From: Saccharothrix sp. ALI-22-I | Lineage (GTDB): Bacteria > Actinomycetota > Actinomycetes > Mycobacteriales > Pseudonocardiaceae | Length of the DNA stretch: 64,000 nt | Assembly: GCF_001984175.1 (NCBI RefSeq) | Contig: NZ_MTQP01000066.1 | Span: forward strand, 124,001 to 188,000 | Direction of reading: 5' to 3' | Shown: one piece after another, positions 15,370-23,746 of the stretch | Layout: every line of letters begins with the position of its first letter | How positions within the stretch are numbered: position 1 is the first letter of the stretch | The notes under the pieces: generated by a model | What the model was told of the DNA's origin: nothing | The model's input: only the letters and a program-made list of their open reading frames with translations | Databases searched by the model: none | Translations under genes and position numbers: made by a program

Positions 15370-17412
15370 TCAGATGTCGATCGCGGACTGGTCGACCCGG
15401 GCGGACGACTCGACGAGCCACGCCCGGCGCGGCTCGACCTTCTCGCCCATCAGCAGTTCCAGCGCGGCTTCCGCGGCTTCCGCGTCGTGCATGGTGATGC
15501 GGCGCACGGAGCGGGTGGCGGGGTTCATCGTGGTCTCCCACAGCTCGTCCGCGTCCATCTCGCCGAGGCCCTTGAACCGGGGCACCGGTTTGATCACCGT
15601 CTTGCCCGCTTTCTCCAGCTTGGCGACCTTCTGCTCCATCTCGCGCTGGCTGAAGGTGAAGTGGGTCTCCGCGTTGCGGCCCTTGGTGACGACCTTGTGC
15701 AACGGCGGCATGGCGGCGTAGAGCCGGCCGTCCTCGATCACCGGCCGCATGTACTTGGCGAACAGGGTGATCAGCAGGGTCCGGATGTGCGACCCGTCCA
15801 CGTCCGCGTCGGCCATCAGGATGACCCGGCCGTAGCGCATGGTGGTGAGGTCGAACGTCCGCCCGGTGCCCGCGCCGAGGACCTGCACGATGCTGGCGAT
15901 CTCGGCGTTGCGCAGCGTGTCGGCGAGGCTGGCCTTCTGCACGTTGAGGATCTTGCCGCGCAACGGGAGCAGCGCCTGGTACTCGGACACGCGGGCCATG
16001 CGCGCCGAGCCGAGCGCGCTGTCGCCTTCCACGAGAAAAAGTTCGCTTCGCGAAACACCTGTGGTGCGGCAGTCGACCAGTTTGGCGGGCATTGCGGCGC
16101 CCTCTAGGGCGGTCTTGCGGCGGGCGGCGTCCTTTTGTTGTTTCTGGGTGAGGCGGACGCGGGCGGCGTCGACGACCTTTTGCAGGACGATCTTGGCTTC
16201 GGACTTGGTGCGGCGGTCCTCGGTCCAGGCCTTGATGTGCTTGTCGACGATGAGCGACGCGACCTTGGTGATGCCGGCGGTCGACAGTTCGTCCTTGGTC
16301 TGCGAGGTGAACTGCGGTTCGGGGATGCGGACGTGGACGATGGCGGTCATGCCTTCGAGCACGTCGTCGAGGGTCGGCGGGTCTTCCTTGGGCTTGAGCA
16401 GGCCCCTGGTCTTGCCGATCGCGTCCTGGACGGCCTTGAGGACGGCGCGTTCGAAGCCCTTGCGGTGGGTGCCGCCGTGGACGTTGCGGATGGTGTTGGT
16501 GAAGCACTCGACGGTGCGTTCGTAGCCGGTGCCCCAGCGCAGCGCGATCTCGACTTCGGCCTGGCGTTCGACCTTGGACCGCATGACGCCGTTCTCGTCG
16601 GCCGCGTTCTCGTGGTAGATGCCGGTGCCGGTGATGAGCAGGGTGCCGGAGACGGGCTTGTCGCTGGCGGGCGCCAGGTAGTCGACCATGTCGACCAGGC
16701 CGCCGGGGTAGTGGAACGCCTCCTCGCCGATCGCGCTGTCGGTGGCGACGCGCAGGACGTAGGTCACGCCGGGGACGAGGAAGGCGGTGTTGCGCAGCTT
16801 GGTGCGGACCGCCTCGACGTCGAGCGCGGCGCCGTTCTCGAAGTAGCGGGCGTCGTACCAGTAGCGGATGGACGTGCCGGTGCGCTTGGTGCGGCCGGTG
16901 ACGCGCAGGCCCGACTGGCGGGTGAAGGCGGCTTTGGGGCCGGGGCCGTCGAACACGCCGGGCACGCCGTGCGCGAACGACATCTCGTGCGTCTTGCCCT
17001 CGCGGCGGACGACGACGTCGAAGCGGTGGGACAGCGCGTTGACAGCAGACGCGCCGACGCCGTGCAGGCCGCCGGAGGTCTTGTAGCCGGAGCCGCCGAA
17101 CTTGCCGCCGGCGTGCAGCCGGGTGAGCACCAGTTCGACGCCGGAGAGGCCGGACTTGGCGTGGGTGCCGGTGGGGATGCCGCGGCCGTCGTCGTCGACC
17201 TGGACGCTGCCGTCGGCGTGCAGGGTGACGACGATCCTGGTGGCGTGGCCGGCCACGCCCTCGTCGGTGGAGTTGTCGACCACCTCGGAGAACAGGTGGT
17301 TGATGCCCCTGCTGTCGGTGGACCCGATGTACATGCCGGGGCGCTTGCGAACCGCCTCCAGACCCTCCAGGTGGGTCAGGTCGTCGGCCCCGTACAGGAT
17401 CTCAGCGGTCAC
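15370..17412 (-). CDS. parE: DNA topoisomerase IV subunit B
   Basis: A 680-residue GyrB/ParE protein. The N-terminal GHKL ATPase has EVVDNSTDEGVAGHA (catalytic Glu, Asn), DDDGRGIPTGTH and GLHGVGASAVNALS. The transducer domain follows. The TOPRIM domain shows LVEGDSALGSARMA and the metal-binding DADVDGSHIRTLL, ending with the short ParE-type tail. It is assigned to ParE rather than GyrB because it lies immediately upstream of parC and lacks a gyrase neighbourhood (dnaA/recF). It contains no intein. Confidence 0.92.
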   Translation of the reverse strand: MTAEILYGADDLTHLEGLEAVRKRPGMYIGSTDSRGINHLFSEVVDNSTDEGVAGHATRIVVTLHADGSVQVDDDGRGIPTGTHAKSGLSGVELVLTRLHAGGKFGGSGYKTSGGLHGVGASAVNALSHRFDVVVRREGKTHEMSFAHGVPGVFDGPGPKAAFTRQSGLRVTGRTKRTGTSIRYWYDARYFENGAALDVEAVRTKLRNTAFLVPGVTYVLRVATDSAIGEEAFHYPGGLVDMVDYLAPASDKPVSGTLLITGTGIYHENAADENGVMRSKVERQAEVEIALRWGTGYERTVECFTNTIRNVHGGTHRKGFERAVLKAVQDAIGKTRGLLKPKEDPPTLDDVLEGMTAIVHVRIPEPQFTSQTKDELSTAGITKVASLIVDKHIKAWTEDRRTKSEAKIVLQKVVDAARVRLTQKQQKDAARRKTALEGAAMPAKLVDCRTTGVSRSELFLVEGDSALGSARMARVSEYQALLPLRGKILNVQKASLADTLRNAEIASIVQVLGAGTGRTFDLTTMRYGRVILMADADVDGSHIRTLLITLFAKYMRPVIEDGRLYAAMPPLHKVVTKGRNAETHFTFSQREMEQKVAKLEKAGKTVIKPVPRFKGLGEMDADELWETTMNPATRSVRRITMHDAEAAEAALELLMGEKVEPRRAWLVESSARVDQSAIDI

Positions 17413-17865
17413 CGGGTCGTTCTCCCCAGGTCGTGGCGTGCGTCGAGCGGTTCACGGTAACCGAGGAGGACGTCGGGCTCGCTACGCACGTCCTCGGCTG
17501 CTTCATCCTGCGATCTTGCCATACTCGAACACAAGTTCGAACGCGTGTGCGTCCAGGTACCCGCACCTCGTGTTCCCCATACCCTCGGCTCGCCGGGTCC
17601 ACGCCTGGCGTTACCGCACGATCCGACTTCGTCACTGTTCGCGCGTCGGCTCGTTGACACATGCGGTTCCCAGTGTGCGGCGACCGCGCACGCGTTGTTA
17701 AGGGGTCGTGACGTTTTGCACTCGCGCTGGTCGGGTGCGGTGGGCGACCGTTTGTGGTCCACAGTGGACGAGGGCGGTGGAACGCGGCCACCCCTACCCT
17801 GGCGCCGTCCGCGTAGAGTGCGGGCGGTCCCGCACTGTAGTGCCTGGAGGTGATCGGGCGCCTTG
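17413..17865. other. 453-nt gene-free region between parE and the next gene
   Basis: This divergent intergenic region should hold the parE promoter and that of the plus-strand gene at 17866. I see no supported coding frame. It contains a GTCCACAGTGGAC palindrome (17757-17769). A ribosome-site-like GGAGG lies about 14 nt before the ATG at 17866. Confidence 0.6.
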
Positions 17866-19929
17866 ATGTTCCGACGTGCCGCACCGAAGGAGCGTGCCCC
17901 GCTGGTGGAGCCCGTGGTCGAGCGAGAGCCCATGCCCTCACCCCCACCGCCCGCGCCCGCATCCGCGCCCGCCCAGTTCTCCGCGTCGTTCGCGGGCGCG
18001 ACGCTGGTGATCGGGCCGCCCGGAGGGGCGACCCCGGCTGCGGTCGCGCTGGGACGGAGCCTGCCGGTCGACAGAGGCCGCACGGTGGTGGTGATCGACC
18101 CGCCCAACGGCGACGAGAACGGGTTCTGGCCGGCCGTGGCCGCCGCGTTGCACGGCAGAGGGCCGGTCCGGTTGATGACCTCGCACTCCGGCTCGATGCG
18201 CCCGACCGCTCCGGCGCAGTGGCTCACCGAGCAGTTGCAGGCCGAGGTGGTGGCGCCGGACGGTGCCGTGACCACGGTGCCGGGCGCGGCGTTCGTCGCG
18301 GGCAACGGCGGGTACGGCTGCTGGCTGCGGTTCCTGCCGGGCGCCTCGCCGGTGCCGATGGGCCGGAGGTTCCCGGTGCCGAACTGGGAGGCCGTCGATC
18401 CGAACACGCCGTGGCCGACCGGTGAGGTCGGCATCTCCGAACCCATCCCGGCGGGCCTGTGGCTGCGGGCCCAGCGCGCCCAGTTCGACCCCCAGGCGCC
18501 GGACGCGCGGGCGGTCATAGGGCTGCCGTGCCGGGACAACGTGCTGACCGTCGTGATCGGCGGTCCCGGTCAGCCGCCGATCCCGACCGAAGAGGTGTGC
18601 CGACTGCTGGGCGGCCTGCCGTCCGCGGCACGGTCGCGGGTGCGGCTGGTCTGGTACGGCGGCGAGCACCAGGCGCAGGCGGTGGCCGACCAGCTCGGCG
18701 AGCCGATCTCGCTCTACACGGGCCTGCCGGTGGCGTCGCTGCGCAACGGCGCGGCCGTGGTGGCGGTGAACCCGCGCGGTCAGCAGACGTGGCGGCCGTA
18801 CGTGACCGAGGTGCGGTACGCGCCGGCGGGCGTGCCGGTCGTCTCGGGCTACCGGGTGCCGGTGCCGGGTCTGGTGGAGCGCGGCGCGGGCATCTTCGAC
18901 CTGGGCGGCGGCGTGGTGCTGGAGGTCGTGCCGTCCGGGCTGTGGGTGCGTGACGCGGAGGACAACGGCCCCGAGGTGCGGTCCCTGCCGGTCGACCCGG
19001 AGTGGGCGCGCCTGACCGTCGGCACGCCCGGCCGCACGACGGCGGGCGCGGTCGCGGTGGCGGGCGCGTCGCTGGTCGAACGGCTGGAGCCGGAGGTCCG
19101 GCGGCTGCTGAAGGTCGTGTTCTGCGACCCGTCCCCGATGCCCCGGCCGCCGGTGGCGGAGGAGGAGCCGCCGCCGCTGGTGGTGGCGGACGAGCCGGTG
19201 CCGCTCAGCGTCGACGGGCCGCTGTCGGACTCCCCCGCGCCGGTGTGGGGTGAGCAGGTCGGCGAGGAGATCGTCCCGCCCGACCACCGCAGCACCGAGC
19301 AGGAACGTGACGCGCTGCGCCGGATGCTCGGCGAGCGCTACGGGGAGCACGCGGCGGTGGCGTGCCGGCACATAGTGGAACGCCCGGACGACCCGGAGGC
19401 GTTCGAAGCGGTGGTGACGGACCTCGCGGCGGTGTCGGCGTGTCTCCAGCACGACGAGGAGATCCTGGTCGAGGCGCTGCGCACCGGGAAGCTGGGTCGG
19501 CTGTGGCCGTACGCGGCTTCGGTGGTGTCGGGCCTGCGCCGGCTGCCGTCGCACCAGGGCGTGACGGTGTGCTGGGGCGAGGCGCGCCGGTACCGCACGG
19601 GTGACGTGCTGGTGGAGCACGGCCTGCTCAACACGGTGGCCGGGCCGACCATGCCGGTCGACGGGCGGGTCGAGTTCCTGATGTGGTCGGTGACCGGTCG
19701 TCGGGTGTCGGTGGTCGACTCGTTCGGCAGCGTGATCCAGGAGCGGGTGGTGTTCCCGCCCGGCACGGCGTTCAAGGTGCTCGCGGTGGTGGAGGCGGAG
19801 GAGTCCGCGCCGATGCAGGTCATGGTGCAGGAGGTCGTGGGACGCCACCACGAGCTGCCACAGGGCGTGCTGGGCAGCCTGGAACGGGCCGCAGTCGCCC
19901 TGCGCAACCACGCCCGCGCCACCGCCTGA
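17866..19929 (+). CDS. large hypothetical protein with possible ADP-ribosyltransferase-like C-terminus
   Basis: A 687-residue protein of unknown function. Residues about 15-45 are Pro-rich and disordered. A long middle (about 45-420) of beta-rich sequence contains GATLVIGPPGGATPAAVALGR and a glycan/peptide-like NGGYGCWLRFLPGASPVPMG. After a second Pro-rich linker (about 425-460) comes a helical stretch, then a C-terminal domain with RYRTGDVLVEHGLLNT, VEFLMWSVTGRRVS and QERVVFPPGTAFKVLAV. The last two resemble the Ser-Thr-Ser and ExE/FPPGT strands of ADP-ribosyltransferase folds, but the acidic pair is incomplete, so it may be inactive. ATG 17866 is preceded by a TTG that could also serve. No signal peptide. 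It stands as a single gene. Confidence 0.7.
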   Translation: MFRRAAPKERAPLVEPVVEREPMPSPPPPAPASAPAQFSASFAGATLVIGPPGGATPAAVALGRSLPVDRGRTVVVIDPPNGDENGFWPAVAAALHGRGPVRLMTSHSGSMRPTAPAQWLTEQLQAEVVAPDGAVTTVPGAAFVAGNGGYGCWLRFLPGASPVPMGRRFPVPNWEAVDPNTPWPTGEVGISEPIPAGLWLRAQRAQFDPQAPDARAVIGLPCRDNVLTVVIGGPGQPPIPTEEVCRLLGGLPSAARSRVRLVWYGGEHQAQAVADQLGEPISLYTGLPVASLRNGAAVVAVNPRGQQTWRPYVTEVRYAPAGVPVVSGYRVPVPGLVERGAGIFDLGGGVVLEVVPSGLWVRDAEDNGPEVRSLPVDPEWARLTVGTPGRTTAGAVAVAGASLVERLEPEVRRLLKVVFCDPSPMPRPPVAEEEPPPLVVADEPVPLSVDGPLSDSPAPVWGEQVGEEIVPPDHRSTEQERDALRRMLGERYGEHAAVACRHIVERPDDPEAFEAVVTDLAAVSACLQHDEEILVEALRTGKLGRLWPYAASVVSGLRRLPSHQGVTVCWGEARRYRTGDVLVEHGLLNTVAGPTMPVDGRVEFLMWSVTGRRVSVVDSFGSVIQERVVFPPGTAFKVLAVVEAEESAPMQVMVQEVVGRHHELPQGVLGSLERAAVALRNHARATA

Positions 19930-19940
19930 CCGGGGGTCAG
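19926..19940. terminator. hairpin spanning two convergent stop codons
   Basis: CTGACC-GGG-GGTCAG forms a 6-bp stem that contains the TGA of the plus-strand gene in its left arm and the stop of the deacetylase gene in its right arm. There is no U-tract, so a bidirectional terminator role is tentative. Confidence 0.35.
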
Positions 19941-21001
19941 TAGCCGACGGCCCGGTCCGCGAACTGCGGGGCGGGCGTGCCCGCCGAGGTCGGGTAGGAG
20001 ATCCGGTCGACGACGCCGTCGGAGGTGTAGCGCTGGTCCGGTGCGGCGGCCAACTGGTCCAGCCACACCGTCGAGCCGTAACGGGCCTCCTCACCGGTCG
20101 CGTCCTGCGACCGGATGCGCGGCGTGCTCAGCGGGTCGAACTCCGCCGAGTACGGTGACGGTGCCGCGCCCGCGCCGACCATCAGCACGCACACGTAGTC
20201 GTACGACACGCCGTCGGAGGCTCCCCGCTGGGCGAGCGGGGCGTTGGCCGGCACCGCGCCGAACGGCAGCGCGAGGCTCGACACCCGGTAGTCCGGCACG
20301 GCCCGCTGGATCTCCCGCTGCCCCGACGCGATCGCCTCCTGCACCCGCTGATCGGATGCCAGGCCGAGGTTGGTGTGCTCCAGCGTGTGGTTGCCGATCT
20401 CGAACCCGTGATCGCGCAGCCACCGCAACGCCGCGCCGTCCGCCGAACCGAACGGCGCCGCGTTGACGTAGAGGCTCGCCACCGGCCGGAAGCCGGGGTG
20501 CCGCGCGGCCACGTCGAGCAGGATCGCGATCGCGGTGCCGGGCGCGGGCTGCCCGTCGGGGCCGAGCGCGAACTGCGTCGCGTCGCCGTCGTCGAAGGTC
20601 AGCACGACGGGGTGCGCGCCGGCCGGGATGTCGATGCGGCCGGTCGCGTACTCGGTTGTCGTCACCGGCACGTACCCCTCGTTCGCCAGCCGTTCGAGTT
20701 CGGCCCGGAACGCCGTCGGTGTCCGGTCGTAGACCGACGTCGGCTGATCTACCAGCCGGTGGTACATCAGGATCGGGACCTGCCCCAGTTCGTTGGCGCG
20801 GACCGCCGCCGGGTCGGGTTGCCCAGAAGAAGCAGGCGCGGAGGGAGCAAGTGCGGCGGAAGCGGGTGCGGCGGAGGAAGGCGGCGGCATGGCCGCGGCC
20901 TGTTCGGGCGATTCGGTCGTGGGCTGGGCGGCGCATCCGCAGCACAGGGCCACGACGAGCGCCACGACAGCCGCGATCAGCCTGGACGATATGGAATTCA
21001 C
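19937..21001 (-). CDS. polysaccharide deacetylase family lipoprotein
   Basis: About 354 residues from GTG 21001. The N-terminus (SRLIAAVVALVVALCCGCAA) is a lipoprotein signal with a lipobox cysteine, followed by a long Ala/Pro/Ser linker and the NodB-like barrel. The barrel shows VPILMYHRLVD, the metal Asp pair in VLTFDDGDATQF and the HxxxH-type site in IGNHTLEHTNLG. Family members remove acetyl groups from chitin, peptidoglycan or other polymers outside the membrane. A longer version from TTG 21079 is possible but lacks a ribosome site. It diverges from the GHL gene. Confidence 0.85.
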   Translation of the reverse strand: MNSISSRLIAAVVALVVALCCGCAAQPTTESPEQAAAMPPPSSAAPASAALAPSAPASSGQPDPAAVRANELGQVPILMYHRLVDQPTSVYDRTPTAFRAELERLANEGYVPVTTTEYATGRIDIPAGAHPVVLTFDDGDATQFALGPDGQPAPGTAIAILLDVAARHPGFRPVASLYVNAAPFGSADGAALRWLRDHGFEIGNHTLEHTNLGLASDQRVQEAIASGQREIQRAVPDYRVSSLALPFGAVPANAPLAQRGASDGVSYDYVCVLMVGAGAAPSPYSAEFDPLSTPRIRSQDATGEEARYGSTVWLDQLAAAPDQRYTSDGVVDRISYPTSAGTPAPQFADRAVGY

Positions 21002-21146
21002 CCTCGGATGGTTGCGCGTGAATGCCCGCGGAAACAGGAGTACACCCCTTCGGATGACCTTCGGTTTGGTGGCGGGCAACAGGGTTAGTTCGGTGGTAGC
21101 GCTTCGGTGGTAGCGCTGGTGTCACACCCCAGATCGGAGTCGCCGG

Positions 21147-22739
21147 ATGTCGGATTCAGCCCCGAAGGACTCAGCTCGCAAGAGGAAGCGCGTACTGATA
21201 CCGGCCGTCGGTGTCGTGGTGCTGCTGCTGATCGCGGGGGTCGTGACGACGATCGTGCACAGTCGTGGCGTCGGTCTCGCCGTCGACGACCTGACCGACG
21301 GACTATCTATCACTCCTTCGGGTGTCGAGCGCGTGTCCATCACCACCACGGACCCCGGTGAGCTGCACCGTGTCACGGTGCACGTGGACGGACAACCGGT
21401 AGAGGCGCAACGCGCCGACGGTCGCATGACGTTGACCGGGGTGAAACTCGGCGAGGGTGAACACACTCTCACCGTGCGGGCGGACAACCCGCTGCCGTGG
21501 CTGCCCGACGCGGAGGTGGAACGCCGGTTCACCGTGGACGCGACGCCGCCCGAGCTGAGGGTGGACGTGGCCGAGGCCAAGTCGCCGCGCGGTCCGGTGA
21601 CCGTGCGGGGCAGCGTCGACGGCGCGGACTCGGTGCTGATCGGCGATCAGCGGGTACCGGTCCGGGACGGCCGGTTCGAGGCGTCGCTGGCGTCGGTGCC
21701 CATGCTGATCAGGGTCGGGGCGAACGACGCCGCGGGCAACGCGCAACACCACGACGTCGCGGTCAAGGTCACCCATCCCGGGATGCGCGGGGTGCACATG
21801 AGCGCCGCCGCGTGGGCCACGGCGTCGTTGCGCGACCCGGTGCTGGCGATGGCGCGCGAGGGCCGGATCGACACCGTGCAGCTGGACATCAAGGACGAGA
21901 GCGGCGAGATCGGCTACGACTCGCAGGTGCCGTTGGCCAGGCAGATCGGCGCGAACCGCAACCACTACGACGCCCGCGCCGTGCTCGACGAGCTGCACGG
22001 GCTGGGGCTGCGGGTGGTCGGCCGGCTGGTGGCGTTCCGCGACCCGGTGCTGGGCAAGGCGTCGTGGGAGTCGGGCGCGCGCGACCGGGTGGCGCAGAAC
22101 GCGTCCGGCGCGCCCTGGTCGGCGCACTACGGCCAGTACGCGTTCACCAACTTCGCCAACCCCGAGGTCCGCGACTACAACATCGCGATCGCCAAAGAAG
22201 CCGCGTCGCTCGGCTTCGACGACATCCTCTACGACTACGTGCGCCGGCCGGACGGCCCGATCGGGCAGATGGCGTTCCCCGGCCTGACCACGTCCGCCGA
22301 GCAGTCCATAGTGGACTTCCTGCGGGACAACCGGGCCGCCGTCCGCCCGCTCGGCGCGTACTTGGGCGCGTCGGTGTTCGGCATCGCCGCGCACAGCCCG
22401 CTGGACGTCGCGCAGGACATCCCGGCCATGTCGGCGCACGTCGACTACGTCGCGCCGATGGTCTACCCGTCGCACTGGGGTCCCGGCGAGTACGGCGTGG
22501 ACAACCCGAACGCCCGGCCGTACGAGATCGTGCGGGCCTCGGTCGCGGACTTCGTCCGGCTGACCGAGGGCACCGGCGCGGCGGTCATCCCGTGGCTCCA
22601 GGCGTTCTCGCTGGGCCACGCCTACGGACCGCGTGAGGTGCAGGCGCAGGTGGTGGCCACGGCCGACGCGGGAGCCCCGTCGTTCCTGCTGTGGAACGCG
22701 GCCTGCGCCTACGGCTCGGCCGGTCTGGAGCCCGCATGA
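21147..22739 (+). CDS. membrane-anchored GHL-type putative glycoside hydrolase (DUF4015)
   Basis: A 530-residue protein. Residues 14-38 are a single membrane anchor (VLIPAVGVVVLLLIAGVVTTI) after a Lys/Arg-rich cytoplasmic start. Beta-sandwich modules of about 190 residues follow. The C-terminal 340 residues are a TIM barrel of the DUF4015/GHL type, with DTVQLDIKDESGEIGYDS, HYDARAVLDELHGLGLRVVG and GFDDILYDYVRRPDGP, the Asp residues being likely catalytic. Its start is 146 nt from the divergent deacetylase start. The next gene overlaps by 4 nt, so they are probably co-translated. A role in envelope polysaccharide turnover is inferred. Confidence 0.85.
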   Translation: MSDSAPKDSARKRKRVLIPAVGVVVLLLIAGVVTTIVHSRGVGLAVDDLTDGLSITPSGVERVSITTTDPGELHRVTVHVDGQPVEAQRADGRMTLTGVKLGEGEHTLTVRADNPLPWLPDAEVERRFTVDATPPELRVDVAEAKSPRGPVTVRGSVDGADSVLIGDQRVPVRDGRFEASLASVPMLIRVGANDAAGNAQHHDVAVKVTHPGMRGVHMSAAAWATASLRDPVLAMAREGRIDTVQLDIKDESGEIGYDSQVPLARQIGANRNHYDARAVLDELHGLGLRVVGRLVAFRDPVLGKASWESGARDRVAQNASGAPWSAHYGQYAFTNFANPEVRDYNIAIAKEAASLGFDDILYDYVRRPDGPIGQMAFPGLTTSAEQSIVDFLRDNRAAVRPLGAYLGASVFGIAAHSPLDVAQDIPAMSAHVDYVAPMVYPSHWGPGEYGVDNPNARPYEIVRASVADFVRLTEGTGAAVIPWLQAFSLGHAYGPREVQAQVVATADAGAPSFLLWNAACAYGSAGLEPA

Positions 22740-23515
22740 AGCCGGTTTCCCTGGTGCCCTACCTGACGGGGGTGTGCCTGGCCGCGATGACCGTGGTGGC
22801 GTTGGACTCCGCGATCGCGCACCCCGTCACCGTGGTGTGGCCGTCCGCCGGTGTGGTGCCCGCCGCGCCGACACCCACTCAGAGCGCGCCGCCGATCGAC
22901 ACGTTCCGATCCAGCGCGGACCTGCCGGTCGGCCCGCCGTTCCCGCAGTACGGCGCGGGAACGTGGCGGGTCGTCCCAGCGTCGGCGGGTGGCACCACCG
23001 GCATCACCTACACCGTCGAGGTCGAGGACGGGGTGGTGCTGCCGCACGGCGACGACTCGTTCGCCGCCGTGGTGGACCACGCGTTGCGGCACCCGCGCGG
23101 GTGGGTCGGGCGGTACGCGTTCCGCCGGGTCGGCGGTGATGTGGAACCGGAGCTGCGGATCAGGCTGACGTCCCAGGAGACCGCGCGGACGCTGTGCGGC
23201 TTCGAACTGCCCTACGACACGTCGTGCCGGATGGGGCCGGTCGTCCACCTCAGCACGGCGCGCTGGTTCCGCGGCGCGCACACCTACGGCGGCGACCTGG
23301 GCGGTTACCGGACCTACGCGGTCAACCACGAGGTCGGGCACTTCCTCGGCTTCGGCCACGAGGTGTGCCCCGAGGACGGTGCTCCGGCGCCGGTGATGAT
23401 GCAGCAGACGTTGAGCGTCGACAACGACGGGCTGGCGTCGATCATCAGTGGCAGCGATCAGGGCGTCGTGGTCACGCCGGACGGCAAGTCGTGCACACCG
23501 AACCCGTGGCCGTGA
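22736..23515 (+). CDS. DUF3152 secreted metzincin-like protein
   Basis: 259 residues from ATG 22736, which overlaps the previous stop (ATGA). An N-terminal hydrophobic stretch (LVPYLTGVCLAAMTVVALDS) is a signal or anchor, followed by a Pro/Thr linker and a domain of the DUF3152 kind. The segment NHEVGHFLGFGHEVC matches HExxHxxGxxH, the zinc site of metzincin peptidases, and PVMMQQTL could form the Met-turn. So a secreted zinc protease is plausible, although DUF3152 members are uncharacterised. Four cysteines could form disulfides. Confidence 0.82.
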   Translation: MKPVSLVPYLTGVCLAAMTVVALDSAIAHPVTVVWPSAGVVPAAPTPTQSAPPIDTFRSSADLPVGPPFPQYGAGTWRVVPASAGGTTGITYTVEVEDGVVLPHGDDSFAAVVDHALRHPRGWVGRYAFRRVGGDVEPELRIRLTSQETARTLCGFELPYDTSCRMGPVVHLSTARWFRGAHTYGGDLGGYRTYAVNHEVGHFLGFGHEVCPEDGAPAPVMMQQTLSVDNDGLASIISGSDQGVVVTPDGKSCTPNPWP

Positions 23516-23700
23516 CGCGATCACCGCGGTCGGCGAACCGCTCGGCGGGCCGGCGAAGCACGCCGAATTGTCAGACCCCGTCGGTAGAATGAAAAACAGG
23601 GGTCCCCCTGGCGAGGACCTCTGCGCAAGCGTTCGTACAGCGGACCGGCCGAGCACCACGTGAACGGCCGGGTGAACATCATGTGAGCGGCCGGGTGAAC

Positions 23701-23739
23701 GCCACCGTCGCGCGGAACACGCTGCCGCGCGACGGTGGC
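23701..23739 (-). terminator. strong hairpin after beta-glucosidase gene
   Basis: A 15-bp perfect stem, GCCACCGTCGCGCGG paired with its complement across a 9-nt loop, begins 8 nt after the beta-glucosidase stop. The region just beyond it (23640-23700) contains two near-copies of GTGARCGGCCGGGTGAAC. Confidence 0.7.
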
Positions 23740-23746
23740 CCGCAGG

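Noticed and set aside
15332-16507. Apparent 390-residue N-terminal extension of ParC
   Set aside because: It is the antisense of parE, Arg/Pro-rich and without similarity; ParC homology begins exactly at MARRKTPITR (15331).
17757-17769. GTCCACAGTGGAC palindrome, also as GTCCACTGTGGAC at 47112 and 54913
   Set aside because: One copy is inside a coding region and the positions share no gene context, so I treat it as a common word of this genome rather than an operator.
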